Assembly: GCF_014193675.1 (NCBI RefSeq) | Contig: NZ_BLXZ01000006.1 | Location: 351,728 to 415,727 of the forward strand | Direction: 5' to 3' | From: Geomonas limicola | Lineage (GTDB): Bacteria > Desulfobacterota > Desulfuromonadia > Geobacterales > Geobacteraceae | Length of the DNA: 64,000 nt | In this document: piece after piece, positions 37,884-47,232 of the stretch | Position numbering within the stretch: position 1 is the stretch's first letter | Layout of the letters: each line of letters opens with the position of its first letter | The notes under the pieces: model-generated | Seen by the model: the letters and a program-made list of their open reading frames with translations, nothing else | Database searches by the model: none | Told to the model about the DNA's origin: nothing | Made by a program: the position numbers and the translations under genes

Positions 37884-39251
37884 ATGCACGCCCGGTTTGT
37901 TTCAACTGCCCTTCTCATTGCTCTGCTCGCCGCCTGGCCCGTCCAGGCTGCCGACCCCCACACTCCCCGTACTGAAAATCTGAACCAGCTGATCGACACA
38001 GCGCTGACCGGAAACCCGGAACTGAAGGCCTCGGCCTCGCGCTGGGAGATGTTCAAGAGCCGAGTGAAGCAGGCCGGCAGCTGGGAAGATCCGATGCTCA
38101 TGCTGAAGATCCAAAACGGCATCGTCACGGATCCGCTCAACTTCACCCGCGACTCCATGACCCAGAAGGTGATCGGGATCTCGCAGCAGATTCCCTACTT
38201 CGGGAAGACCACACTGCGCGAGGAGGTGGCGCTGCACGAGGCCGAGGCGCAGCACTTCGCCCATGCCGAGCGCCGGCTGGAAATCACCCGGATGGTGAAG
38301 GAGGCCTACTACCAGATAGGCTCGGTGGACCACGAGCTGCACCTTTTGCAGAAGAACATTGACATCATGGACACCTTCATCACGCTTGCCGAAACAAAGT
38401 ACTCGGTGGGGAAGGGGGCCCAGCAGGACATCTTCAAGGCGCAGTTGGAGCGCTCCAAGATGCTCGACATGAAGATCACCCTGGAGCAGCAGCGCAGAAG
38501 CCAGGTCATCGCGCTGAACGCACTGCTATACCGCCCGGCCGACACCCCGGTGGGCGAAATTCCGGAATTCGGTATCGATCAGGAGGTTCCCAAGACACCG
38601 GAGCTTATGAAGCTTGCCGAAGAGAACCGGCCGGCGCTCAAGGGGCTGGCCTCCCAGATCCTCAAGGGGCGCGGTGCCGAGGCGCTGGCCCGCAAGGAAT
38701 CCTACCCCGACTTCAACGTATCCTTCGAATACATGCAGCGCCAACCGGCCATGGGGAGCGACGGCTCCGACATGTACTCCCTGGGGGTGACTTTCAACCT
38801 GCCGGTTCGCAAGGAGCGGCGCCAGGCGATGGTGGCCGAGGCGAATTCCGAGGTGACCATGGCGACCGAGGAGATGAACGCTACCCGCAACAGCATCTCG
38901 TCGGGAATCGCCGAGCTCTTGTCCCAGATGGAGCGCCGGCGCAGCCTGGTTGACCTCTACAAAAACGGCATCATCCCGCAGGCCGAGCAGGCGCTGGAGT
39001 CGGCGACCATCGGCTACCGGGTGAACAAGGTGGACTTTCTCACCCTGTTGGACAGCCGGGTGAGCCTCTACAACTTCGAGCACCAATACTACGACTCGAT
39101 CGCCGATTTCCAGATGAAGAAGGCGCAACTGGAGGCGCTGGTCGGGGGGAGCCTGGGCGGCGTGAGCCAGCAAGAACAGCCGCCCGCAGCGGAGCAACCC
39201 AAGGGCGCCAGCCACGGAGAACATCTGAACCACGGCGGAGAACATCAGTAA
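37884..39251 (+). CDS. cusC: TolC-family outer-membrane channel of a heavy-metal efflux pump (CusC-like)
   Basis: A 455-residue outer-membrane efflux protein. A signal peptide (VSTALLIALLAAWPVQA) precedes two OEP repeats rich in coiled-coil sequence (for example SRVKQAGSWEDPMLMLK and AEANSEVTMATEEMNATRN). The C terminus is His-rich (SHGEHLNHGGEHQ), which could bind metal at the periplasmic end. It is first in an operon with the adaptor and RND pump. The symbol is given by operon position and metal context, not by close identity. Confidence 0.88.
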   Translation: MHARFVSTALLIALLAAWPVQAADPHTPRTENLNQLIDTALTGNPELKASASRWEMFKSRVKQAGSWEDPMLMLKIQNGIVTDPLNFTRDSMTQKVIGISQQIPYFGKTTLREEVALHEAEAQHFAHAERRLEITRMVKEAYYQIGSVDHELHLLQKNIDIMDTFITLAETKYSVGKGAQQDIFKAQLERSKMLDMKITLEQQRRSQVIALNALLYRPADTPVGEIPEFGIDQEVPKTPELMKLAEENRPALKGLASQILKGRGAEALARKESYPDFNVSFEYMQRQPAMGSDGSDMYSLGVTFNLPVRKERRQAMVAEANSEVTMATEEMNATRNSISSGIAELLSQMERRRSLVDLYKNGIIPQAEQALESATIGYRVNKVDFLTLLDSRVSLYNFEHQYYDSIADFQMKKAQLEALVGGSLGGVSQQEQPPAAEQPKGASHGEHLNHGGEHQ

Positions 39252-39321
39252 GACCTGACGTCTTTCCCACAGTACCGACAATGACCCGAGGACCAGCGGT
39301 CCTCGTTCCAGGAGCGAGCGG

Positions 39322-40698
39322 ATGAGCGTGAACAACAAGGTGGCAATTCCCGTAGTGGTGATCCTGCTGGCCGCGGCGGCCGGTGGCGGGTACTGGTTCT
39401 GGCACCAGAAACACGGCGCCGACCAGAAGACCAAGGCAGCGGCGACGCAGAGCCAGGAGCTCTACACCTGCGCCATGCACCCCTTCATCATCAAGGACAA
39501 GCCGGGGACCTGCCCCATCTGTGGGATGCAGCTCATCAAGAAGGTGGCTCCTGCGGAAGGGGCGGCGAGTGCCAAGGAACAGGAGATGCTCTCCCATGTT
39601 TCGCTCTCTCCGACCCAGCGCCTGATGGCCAATGTGGCCACCGTGGAGGTCGGCAAGGTGCCGCTCGCCAAGGAGATTACGGCCACGGGGATCGTGCAGT
39701 ACGACCAGGCCCGCCAGGCCAAGGTAACAGCCTGGGTGGCCGGGCGTATCGATCACCTCAGGGTGAACACGGTCGGCTCCTACGTCTCGAAGGGGAAACC
39801 GGTAGCCGACGTCTATTCGCCGGACCTGGTGGCCGCGCAGCAGGAATACCTCCTCGCGCTCAAGAGCCGCGAACAGCTGAAGAACTCCCCGATCCAGTCC
39901 ATCTCGCACGGCGGTGACGGCCTGGTGAGCTCGGCACGCCAGCGCCTGAAACTGTTGGGGGTGAAGGACGAGCAGATCGCCAGCCTGGAGAAATCAGGCG
40001 AGCCGAACATCAGGATCCCCGTCTATACGCCGCTCTCCGGCATCGTCATCGAGAAGATCGTCCAGGAAGGGCAGTACGTGAACATGGGCGACCCGCTCTT
40101 TGCCATCGCCGATCTCTCCACCGTCTGGGTCGAGGTCGAGGTCTACGAGAACGAGTTCTCCTTTGTGAAGCTGGGGCAGTCGGTGGCGATCCAGTCCCAG
40201 TCCTATCCGGGCAAGACGTTTTCCGGCCGGGTGAGCTTCATCTATCCCTTCCTCGACCCGAAGACCCGGACCGTAAAGGTGCGCGTGGAGCTTGCAAACC
40301 CCGGGCTCAAGTTAAAGCCGGACATGTTCGTCAACGCCATCATCAAGTCGCCGCTGGGAACCGGGCTTGCGGTACCCGCCTCGGCGGTGATGGACACCGG
40401 GACGCGCCAGGTGGTCTGGGTGGAGAAGGATGCGGGGATGTTCGAGCCGCGCGACGTGAAGGTCGGGGCGCGGGTCGGGGAGAACGTGCAGATCCTCTCG
40501 GGGCTGAGCCAGGGCGAGAAGGTGGCGGCGACCGGCGGCTACCTGATCGACTCGGAGAGCCAGCTCAAGGGCGGCAGCGGCCACGAAGGGCATACCCCTG
40601 CGGCCCCGGCCCCGGCCGGGCAGCCCGCTCCGGCAGCACCGGGAGCGCCGGCACCCAAAAAGGGCGGCGGCCTCAGCATGGATGATATGAAGATGTAA
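39322..40698 (+). CDS. cusB: RND efflux periplasmic adaptor with heavy-metal-binding domain (CusB-like)
   Basis: A 458-residue membrane fusion protein. An N-terminal signal anchor (about 8-26) is followed by a heavy-metal-binding domain YTCAMHPFIIKDKPGTCP...CGMQLIKK (about 50-76) with Cys, Met and His. The barrel-sandwich and beta-barrel parts follow (KVTAWVAGRIDHLRVNT; YTPLSGIVIEKIVQEGQYV; TVWVEVEVYENEF). The C-terminal tail is Pro/Ala-rich and ends MDDMKM. It should link the pump to the outer-membrane channel and hand periplasmic Cu(I)/Ag(I) to it. Confidence 0.92.
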   Translation: MSVNNKVAIPVVVILLAAAAGGGYWFWHQKHGADQKTKAAATQSQELYTCAMHPFIIKDKPGTCPICGMQLIKKVAPAEGAASAKEQEMLSHVSLSPTQRLMANVATVEVGKVPLAKEITATGIVQYDQARQAKVTAWVAGRIDHLRVNTVGSYVSKGKPVADVYSPDLVAAQQEYLLALKSREQLKNSPIQSISHGGDGLVSSARQRLKLLGVKDEQIASLEKSGEPNIRIPVYTPLSGIVIEKIVQEGQYVNMGDPLFAIADLSTVWVEVEVYENEFSFVKLGQSVAIQSQSYPGKTFSGRVSFIYPFLDPKTRTVKVRVELANPGLKLKPDMFVNAIIKSPLGTGLAVPASAVMDTGTRQVVWVEKDAGMFEPRDVKVGARVGENVQILSGLSQGEKVAATGGYLIDSESQLKGGSGHEGHTPAAPAPAGQPAPAAPGAPAPKKGGGLSMDDMKM

Positions 40699-40733
40699 TG
40701 AAACGGTCTGATTTCAGGATTTAAGGGTTCTCC

Positions 40734-43700
40734 ATGATCGAGAAAATAATCGAATATTCCGCCAGGAACCGCGTGGTCGTCCTGATGCTCTTTGCACTGA
40801 TCATCGCCTGGGGCGTCTGGTCGGTCTACAAGACGCCGGTGGATGCCATCCCCGACCTCTCGGACAACCAGGTCATCGTCTTCACCGACTACCCCGGCCG
40901 CTCGCCGCAGGTGGTGGAAGACCAGGTCACTTACCCCTTGGCGGTCAACCTGCAAGGACTCCCCCAGGTACGCGCGGTACGCGCCTCCTCGGCCTTCGGC
41001 TTCTCCATGATCTACGTGATCTTCGAGGACAAGGCGGACATCTACTGGGCCCGCACCCGCGTCCTCGAGCGCCTGAACTACGCGGCATCGCTCTTGCCGC
41101 CGGGTGTTGTGCCGACGCTCGGTCCCGATGGCACGGGCGTCGGACACGTCTTCTGGTACACCATCGAAGGGAAAGGGTACGACCTGGAACAGCTGCGCAC
41201 GCTGCAGGACTGGTTCGTGCGCTACCAGCTGAACACGGTCCCGGGCGTCGCGGAGGTGGCCTCCATCGGCGGCTTCGTGCGTGAGTACCAGATCGACCTC
41301 GATCCCAACCGCCTGTTCGCCTACAAGGTGACCGCGGGGCAGGTGATGGAGGCCATCAAGCGTTCCAATAACGACGTGGGGGGGCGGCTCCTGGAGCACG
41401 CCGACGCCGAGTACCTGATCCGCGGCAAGGGGTACGTGAAGTCGCCCAAGGATCTCGAAGATATCGTGGTCGGAGCCGACATGCGCGGCACGCCGATCTA
41501 CGTGAAGAACCTCGGCACGGTGCAGATGGGTGGCGCCATCCGGCGCGGGATGCTCGATAAAAACGGCGATGGCGAGGCGGTCGGCGGCATCGTGGTCATG
41601 CGTTACGGCGAAAATGCCAAGGATGTCATCGACCGGGTGAAGGAGAAGATCGTCTCGCTGCAGAAGGGGCTCCCGCCGGGCGTTGAGATCAAGGTCTCCT
41701 ACGACCGCAGCGACCTGATCGAGCGCGCCATCGAGACCCTGAAGCACGCACTCACCGAAGAGTCGATCGTGGTCTCGCTGGTGATCCTGGTTTTCCTCTT
41801 GCACTTCCAGAGTGCCCTGGTCATCGTGCTCACCCTCCCCATCGCGGTGCTCATGTCGTTTATCACCATGAAGCTCATGGGGGTCACCTCGAACATCATG
41901 AGCCTGGGAGGGATCGCCATCGCCATCGGCGTTCTGGTGGATGCCGGGGTCATCATGGTGGAGAACTGCTACCGGCACCTCTCCGAGATGCCCGAGGAGG
42001 AGCGCAAGGAAAAGCGCCTCGAGGTGATCATCAACAGCGCCAAGCAGGTGGGACGCGCCATCTTCTTCTCGCTGGCCATCATCATCCTCTCCTTCGTGCC
42101 GGTATTCCTTTTGGAAGGGCAGGAAGGAAAGCTCTTCCATCCGCTGGCCTTCACCAAGACCTTCTCGATGATGGGGAGCGCCTTCATCGCCATTACGCTG
42201 GTGCCGGTGCTCATGTACTTCTTCATGAGGGGCAAGATGCCGCCGGAGAGCGCCAACCCGGTCTCTACCTTCTTCATCAAGCTCTACTCGCCGGTGATCC
42301 GCTGGGTGCTCAAGTGGAAGAAGACCACCATCTTCCTGAACCTGGTGGCCCTCGCCATCGCCATTCCGATGTTCATGAGCATCGGTAGCGAGTTCATGCC
42401 GCCCCTGGACGAGGGGAGTCTCCTCTACATGCCGGTCACGCTCCCCAACGTTTCCATCAACGAGGCGAAACGTCTCATCCAGGTGCAGGACAAGGTCATC
42501 ATGAGCGTTCCCGAGGTGGAACACGTGCTCGGCAAGGTGGGCCGCGCCGAGACCTCCACCGACCCCGCGCCGGTCTCCATGTTCGAGAGCATCATCATCC
42601 TGAAAGACAAGGCGAAGTGGCGTCCGGGGATCACCAAGGCGGACATCGTTAGCGAGCTGGACGGCAAGCTGCAGCAGATCGGGGTGCGTAACGGCTGGAC
42701 CCAGCCGATCATCAACCGGATCAACATGCTCTCCACCGGCGTGCGTACCGACCTCGGCGTGAAGATCTTCGGCAACGACCTGAACGTTCTGAAGGACCTG
42801 GCGGTGCAGGCGGAGGGGATCCTGAAGACAGTCCCGGGGGCAGCGGACGTGGTTGCCGAGCGGGTCACCGGCGGCTACTACCTGGACATCGATATCGACC
42901 GCGAGGCTGCGGCGCGCTACGGCGTCAAGGTGGGGGACATCCAGGATGTGATCAGCACGGCACTCGGGGGCGAGATGCTCTCCACCACGGTGGACGGCCG
43001 CAACCGCTTCCCGATCCGGCTGCGCTACCTGCGCGACTACCGCGACAACATCGACTCGATCCGGCGCATGCTCATCTCGGGCATGGGGGCCGACGGGGCT
43101 CCGGTCCAGGTGCCGCTCTCCCTGGTGACCAAACTGAAGATGTCGACCGGCGCGCCGGAGATCAACTCGGAGGGGGGCCTGTTGCGCTCCATCGTGTTCC
43201 TCAACGTGCGTGGCCGCGACATGGGCGGTTTCGTGGGCGAGGCGAAGACGGTCCTGGAGAAGCAGCTGAAGCTGCCGCCGGGCTACTACGTCGCCTGGTC
43301 CGGCCAGTGGGAGAACCAGGTGCGCGCCAAGGCAAGGCTGCAGCTCCTGGTGCCGGCGGGACTCTTCATCATCTTCATCCTGCTCTACTTCACCTTCCAC
43401 TCGGCGCTGGAGGCGAGCATGGTCATGCTCTCGGTCCCCTTTGCGCTGGTGGGCGGGGTGTATCTGGTGAAGCTGTTGGGCTACAACATGTCGGTGGCCG
43501 TCTGGGTCGGCTTCATCGCACTCTACGGCATCGCGGTGGAGACCGGCGTGGTCATGGTCATCTACCTGCACGAGGCGCTGGACAAGCGACTCCTGAAGGG
43601 GCCGGTCACCGAACAGGACATCTACGACGCCACCTTCGAGGGTGCGGTATTGAGGCTGCGTCCCAAGCTGATGACGGTCGCTGTGGCGCTTATCGGCCTG

Positions 43701-43883
43701 GTCCCCATCATGTGGTCCTCGGGCACCGGTGCCGACGTCATGAAGCCGATCGCCGCGCCTATGATCGGCGGGATGATTTCCTCCGCGGTGCACGTACTCA
43801 TCATGACCCCGGTCATCTTCGTGCTGATGAAGATTCATGACCTGAAGAAAGGGAAGCTGAAGTACTCGGGGATGAAACACTAG
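40734..43883 (+). CDS. cusA: Heavy-metal RND efflux pump (CusA-like, Cu(I)/Ag(I))
   Basis: A 1049-residue inner-membrane RND transporter with 12 TM segments and two large periplasmic loops. The TM4 proton-relay motif reads AIAIGVLVDAGVIMVEN (about 393-409); the A-IG-x3-DA-x5-EN form is that of the monovalent Cu/Ag class rather than the Zn/Co/Cd class. Periplasmic Met residues (SLLYMPVTLPN, INRINMLSTG) fit the Met-based metal path. It uses the proton gradient to move metal out through the adaptor and channel encoded just upstream. Confidence 0.95.
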   Translation: MIEKIIEYSARNRVVVLMLFALIIAWGVWSVYKTPVDAIPDLSDNQVIVFTDYPGRSPQVVEDQVTYPLAVNLQGLPQVRAVRASSAFGFSMIYVIFEDKADIYWARTRVLERLNYAASLLPPGVVPTLGPDGTGVGHVFWYTIEGKGYDLEQLRTLQDWFVRYQLNTVPGVAEVASIGGFVREYQIDLDPNRLFAYKVTAGQVMEAIKRSNNDVGGRLLEHADAEYLIRGKGYVKSPKDLEDIVVGADMRGTPIYVKNLGTVQMGGAIRRGMLDKNGDGEAVGGIVVMRYGENAKDVIDRVKEKIVSLQKGLPPGVEIKVSYDRSDLIERAIETLKHALTEESIVVSLVILVFLLHFQSALVIVLTLPIAVLMSFITMKLMGVTSNIMSLGGIAIAIGVLVDAGVIMVENCYRHLSEMPEEERKEKRLEVIINSAKQVGRAIFFSLAIIILSFVPVFLLEGQEGKLFHPLAFTKTFSMMGSAFIAITLVPVLMYFFMRGKMPPESANPVSTFFIKLYSPVIRWVLKWKKTTIFLNLVALAIAIPMFMSIGSEFMPPLDEGSLLYMPVTLPNVSINEAKRLIQVQDKVIMSVPEVEHVLGKVGRAETSTDPAPVSMFESIIILKDKAKWRPGITKADIVSELDGKLQQIGVRNGWTQPIINRINMLSTGVRTDLGVKIFGNDLNVLKDLAVQAEGILKTVPGAADVVAERVTGGYYLDIDIDREAAARYGVKVGDIQDVISTALGGEMLSTTVDGRNRFPIRLRYLRDYRDNIDSIRRMLISGMGADGAPVQVPLSLVTKLKMSTGAPEINSEGGLLRSIVFLNVRGRDMGGFVGEAKTVLEKQLKLPPGYYVAWSGQWENQVRAKARLQLLVPAGLFIIFILLYFTFHSALEASMVMLSVPFALVGGVYLVKLLGYNMSVAVWVGFIALYGIAVETGVVMVIYLHEALDKRLLKGPVTEQDIYDATFEGAVLRLRPKLMTVAVALIGLVPIMWSSGTGADVMKPIAAPMIGGMISSAVHVLIMTPVIFVLMKIHDLKKGKLKYSGMKH

Positions 43884-43892
43884 GAGCTGTAA

Positions 43893-43922
43893 TTGACGAT
43901 GGATAGTTGACAATTGACAATG
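43893..43922 (+). repeat. Short TTGAC-type tandem repeat
   Basis: The gap after cusA holds AATTGACGATGG, then AGTTGACAATTGACAATG, several degenerate copies of an (A/G)TTGACAAT unit. It could include a -35-like element for the next gene. It is too short to call more than a local simple repeat. Confidence 0.35.
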
Positions 43923-44105
43923 AAGAACATAAGGGCCGGCACTTCTTTGTGGGAGTGGCGGCTCTTTGTGTTGACAACTCTAGGTGCTTTGGCACAATTC
44001 TCTGGCTGTGCATCGACCAACTGGCACTATGACAGACTAAATTTGGCTCTGCCATTTTCCATCAAGGCAATGAGACAGATCACACTCACCCAAAGGAGAA
44101 ACAAC

Positions 44106-44567
44106 ATGAAGAAACTGGCCCTCATTCTGGCGGCATCCTGCCTTGCACTATCGGCTCCGGCACTGGCTATGGATCACAGCGGTATGGACATGGACCACTC
44201 GAGTCACGCCTCGGGCATGGCGCATGAAGAGGTGGTGGAAGGCGTCAAGGTGAGCTTCAAGATCCAGGGTGCCAAGGAAGCCATGAAGGCTATGAAGATG
44301 GAGATGCCGCTGCAAAAAGGCGAAAGCCACTACATCGCGGTGATTTTCAAAGATGCCAAGACCGGCAAGGCGCTCACCGAAGGGGAGGCGAAACTCAAGG
44401 TGATTGCTCCGGACAAGGGCGAGCAGACCAAGGACCTGATGGCGATGCACGGCGAGTTCGGCGCCTTCTTCGACCTGTCGAAGAAAGGGAAGTACGGCGT
44501 CATGACCAAGTTCCAGCTCAAAGATGGCAAGACCCGCTCCGCGAAGTTCTGGTACACCGTGAAGTAA
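44106..44567 (+). CDS. Met/His-rich periplasmic protein of the copper locus
   Basis: A 153-residue exported protein. A signal peptide (LALILAASCLALSAPALA) is followed by a Met/His-rich stretch MDHSGMDMDHSSHASGMAHE, typical of periplasmic copper-binding sites. The rest is a beta-rich domain (VKVSFKIQGAKEAMKAM; HYIAVIFKDAKTGKALTEG; KYGVMTKFQLKDG) resembling YtkA/FixH-like folds. Role in copper buffering or delivery to the pump is inferred from composition and place. The start is ATG 44106 with AAAGGAGA upstream; the longer frame from 43914 has no signal peptide. Confidence 0.75.
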   Translation: MKKLALILAASCLALSAPALAMDHSGMDMDHSSHASGMAHEEVVEGVKVSFKIQGAKEAMKAMKMEMPLQKGESHYIAVIFKDAKTGKALTEGEAKLKVIAPDKGEQTKDLMAMHGEFGAFFDLSKKGKYGVMTKFQLKDGKTRSAKFWYTVK

Positions 44568-44610
44568 TTCGGCACTCTTGAAAAAACTGGTTCGCGATTC
44601 CCGCAGGAAC

Positions 44611-44655
44611 AAAAAAAATCCCATGTCGCCGTCGTCGGCCGCATGGGATTTTTTT
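44611..44655 (+). terminator. Rho-independent terminator after the cus locus
   Basis: An A8 run and the stem AATCCCATG/CATGGGATT around a C+G-rich inner loop are followed by a T7 run. It can work in both directions. It ends the unit containing cusCBA and the Met/His-rich protein gene, 44 bases past its stop. Confidence 0.88.
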
Positions 44656-44769
44656 CGAGCTGGATCTTGCCCTACCGGAGTGCGTGGGAACTGACTCCGC
44701 AGGTGCCAGTCCCCTTCGTTGTTCATTGTGGGGCATGTCGTGCGCAGCTCAAGCACAACGGGGGGTGTG

Positions 44770-44799
44770 GAAAATCCTACGAATTGCTGCTGGATATTC
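44770..44799. promoter_or_regulatory. Second copy of the split palindrome (candidate activator site)
   Basis: GAAAATCC and GGATATTC are separated by 14 bases, the same arms (one mismatch) and spacing as at 37744-37773. The site is 78 bases upstream of the sigma-54-like element at 44878. It suggests shared control of the HMA/DUF2318/ABC operon with cusCBA. Confidence 0.6.
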
Positions 44800-44877
44800 T
44801 CCAACTCCTATAGCGAAAACTGCTGGTATTTTCACGGAGAAAAACAATATCATGCGGTTACAGCTCTCATGAGGTCG

Positions 44878-44893
44878 TGGCACGCTCCTTGTA
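44878..44893 (+). promoter_or_regulatory. Sigma-54-like promoter of the HMA/DUF2318/ABC operon
   Basis: TGGCAC-GCTCC-TTGTA matches the -24 element exactly and the -12 element except for T in place of C. It lies 70 bases before the ATG at 44963. Confidence 0.6.
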
Positions 44894-44962
44894 AAACGGA
44901 CAGGGTGCGCCGGTTGGTGGCGCCGGTCGAATGCGGCAAGAGGCCGCTTCTGGGGAGAAACC

Positions 44963-45373
44963 ATGAACAACAAAATCCTCAATTCCTGCCTGCTGCTGGT
45001 GGTCCTGGTCATCCTGGGTGTCTGTGCCTTTTTCGTGCGCATCGGTGCCACGGCCGATTCGGTAGTGGTTCTGAAGACCACCGGGATGACCTGCGGCGCC
45101 TGCATCTCTAAGGTTTCCAAGGCACTGCAGACTGAGCGCGGTGTGGCAGCTACCGAGGTGGACCTGGCCGGAGGCTGGGTCATAGCCGGCTACGATTCGA
45201 AGCAGGTCGCCCCGGAGCGCCTGGCCCAGAAGGTCGCGGCAACCGGCTACGCGAGCACCGTCCAGACGGTTCTCACCCCGGACCAGTTCAGGAAACTGGT
45301 GGGGAGGGATGTCGGTAAGCAGAGTGCTGCAACGGGAGGCTGCTGTGGCGGTGATGGGTGTAAAGGGAAGTAA
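44963..45373 (+). CDS. Membrane-anchored heavy-metal-associated (HMA) domain protein
   Basis: A 136-residue protein. One N-terminal TM segment (about 7-26) anchors a periplasmic HMA domain with the metal motif GMTCGACISKV (C44, C47). The C terminus adds a Cys cluster CCGGDGC. It resembles MerP/CopZ-type metal carriers but fixed to the membrane, so it could pass copper to the DUF2318 or ABC proteins encoded downstream. The metal is inferred from context. Confidence 0.83.
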   Translation: MNNKILNSCLLLVVLVILGVCAFFVRIGATADSVVVLKTTGMTCGACISKVSKALQTERGVAATEVDLAGGWVIAGYDSKQVAPERLAQKVAATGYASTVQTVLTPDQFRKLVGRDVGKQSAATGGCCGGDGCKGK

Positions 45374-45469
45374 CGGCGTAACGGCAGGGACTGGGGACTG
45401 GGTCTTTTCTGGATTTTCACTCACTGACGACATAGCGACAAAGGTCATCACACAACAAGGAGTAGGGGC

Positions 45470-45940
45470 ATGGAAAACAAGAAAAACGGCGTGAAGATTG
45501 GTTTGGCGATCGGGGCTGCGGTGCTGGCGCTGGTGACGGCTGCCTTCGGATTCAGCCTCCCGGGCATGGGGAAATTCGAGAAGGTGAAGCCGGCCAATGG
45601 GGTGGTCACTATCCCGGTTGCCAAGGTGAGTGACGGCAACGCCCACTTCTACAGAATCTCGGATGGCGGCAAGGATCTCGCCTTCTTCATCGTGAAAGGG
45701 AGCGATGGTCAGTTGCACACCGCCTTCGACGCCTGCGACGTTTGCTTCAAAGAGAAAAAGGGTTACGAGCAGGCCGGGGACCAGATGAAGTGCAAAAACT
45801 GCAACCAGAAGTTTGCTATCAACCGTATCGGTGCGGCCTCCGGCGGCGGTTGCAACCCCTCGTACCTGCCGGCCAAGGTGGATGCCAAGAGCGTGACCAT
45901 CAGCGTGGCCGATCTTAAGACGGGTGGCAGGTTCTTCTAA
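45470..45940 (+). CDS. DUF2318 domain protein, membrane anchored
   Basis: A 156-residue protein with an N-terminal TM segment (about 9-28) and a Cys-rich DUF2318 domain: FDACDVCF (C89, C92), MKCKNCNQ (C108, C111) and GGGCNPSYLP (C128). DUF2318 proteins occur beside FtsX-like permeases and LolD-like ATPases in iron/copper uptake loci such as the Campylobacter p19 region. The same three genes follow in order here. The function is probably metal binding or redox at the periplasmic face. Confidence 0.85.
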   Translation: MENKKNGVKIGLAIGAAVLALVTAAFGFSLPGMGKFEKVKPANGVVTIPVAKVSDGNAHFYRISDGGKDLAFFIVKGSDGQLHTAFDACDVCFKEKKGYEQAGDQMKCKNCNQKFAINRIGAASGGGCNPSYLPAKVDAKSVTISVADLKTGGRFF

Positions 45941-45995
45941 TTCGGTCTTGGCTATCAGCCGGTAATCAGTTTGTAGCTCAAGGAACAATCCTCTT

Positions 45996-47156
45996 ATGAA
46001 ACTGCACAACATCTCTTTCAATAACCTGAGACGGCGCAAGGCGAAGATGGCGTTTCTCACCATTGGCCTTACCGTGGGGATCGCCACCATCGTCACCCTG
46101 GTCACGCTCACTAAGTCGATGTCCGGCGACATCGAACGCAAGATGGACGAGTTTGGGGCCAACATCCTGATCACTCCGCAGCAAAACGGGCTCTCCATGA
46201 ACTATGGCGGGATCAGCCTGGGCGGTGTGAGCTTCGACCAAAAGGAGATCCTCGAGTCGGACCTGGCCAAGATCTCCACCATTAAAAACGGCAAGAACAT
46301 CTCGGCGGTGGCCCCCAAGGTGCTGGGTGGAGTGCAGATTGCCGGGCACCCGGTGCTGCTGGTCGGGGTACAATTCGACAAGGAACTGAAGCTTAAGCAG
46401 TGGTGGAAGCTTTTCGGCGAGGCGCCCAAGGGCGAACACGAGCTCCTCTTGGGTAGCGAAGCCGCCAAAGTCCTTAACGTGATGACTGGCGACTCGGTGC
46501 AGATAAAGGGAGAGAGCTTCAAGGTAACCGGCGTCTTGGATCAGACTGGCAGCCAGGACGACTCTTTGGTTTTCGCGCAGCTTCCGGTAGCCCAGCGGCT
46601 TTTGGGCAAGGTGGGACGACTGAACCTCGTGGAGGTGGCAGCGCTCTGCTCGGGGTGCCCGATCGGCGACATGGTCTTGCAGATCGCGGAGAAGCTCCCT
46701 GAGGCCAAGGTGAGCGCGATCCAGCAGGTGGTGGAAGGGAGACTCAAGGCGCTGGACCAGTTCCGCCGCTTCTCGTACGCCATGGCCGGCGTGGTGGTCT
46801 TCATCGGTTCGCTCATCGTCTTCATCACCATGATGGGGAGCGTGAACGAGCGCACCACCGAGATCGGCGTGTTCCGCGCCATCGGGTTCAGAAAGAGTCA
46901 CATCATGCGCATCATCCTCCTGGAGGCGACGGTGGTGGGGCTTCTGGCGGGCCTGCTCGGCTTTGGGGCGGGACTTGGCGGGGCACGCATCGCGCTCCCC
47001 TTCATGGCGGAAGGGAAGCAGGTGGCGCTGGTCTGGGACAGCCTGGTGGCCTTCGGTTCGCTGGGGCTTTCGCTCACCCTGGCGCTCCTGGCGAGCCTCT
47101 ATCCGGCGCTGCACGCAAGCAAGATGGACCCGACCGAGGCGCTCAGGGCACTGTAA
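45996..47156 (+). CDS. FtsX/MacB-type ABC transporter permease
   Basis: A 386-residue permease with one TM near the N terminus (about 20-42), a periplasmic MacB-PCD-like domain (about 45-255), and three TM segments at the C terminus in the order typical of FtsX/LolE proteins (FSYAMAGVVVFIGSLIVFITM; ATVVGLLAGLLGFGAGLGG; SLTLALLASLYPALHAS). It should pair with the ATPase encoded at 47233 in an envelope transporter of the mechanotransmission type. The partner DUF2318 and HMA proteins point to a metal-related role. Confidence 0.87.
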   Translation: MKLHNISFNNLRRRKAKMAFLTIGLTVGIATIVTLVTLTKSMSGDIERKMDEFGANILITPQQNGLSMNYGGISLGGVSFDQKEILESDLAKISTIKNGKNISAVAPKVLGGVQIAGHPVLLVGVQFDKELKLKQWWKLFGEAPKGEHELLLGSEAAKVLNVMTGDSVQIKGESFKVTGVLDQTGSQDDSLVFAQLPVAQRLLGKVGRLNLVEVAALCSGCPIGDMVLQIAEKLPEAKVSAIQQVVEGRLKALDQFRRFSYAMAGVVVFIGSLIVFITMMGSVNERTTEIGVFRAIGFRKSHIMRIILLEATVVGLLAGLLGFGAGLGGARIALPFMAEGKQVALVWDSLVAFGSLGLSLTLALLASLYPALHASKMDPTEALRAL

Positions 47157-47232
47157 CGAAATTTCCGGACCAGCCGGATTGCACGAACCACGAAGTGGAC
47201 CGGCTGACTTCCGGTTTTAAGAGGACCTTACC

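Noticed and set aside
40539..43913. A very long open frame (over 1100 codons) on the minus strand opposite cusA
   Set aside because: It is the antisense of a clear RND pump in GC-rich DNA. Its translation is rich in His, Asp and Arg without domains, the usual pattern of a shadow frame.
43975..44045. TGGCAC sequences near 43989 and 44029 as sigma-54 promoters of the Met/His-rich protein gene
   Set aside because: Neither is followed at the right distance by TTGC or a close variant.
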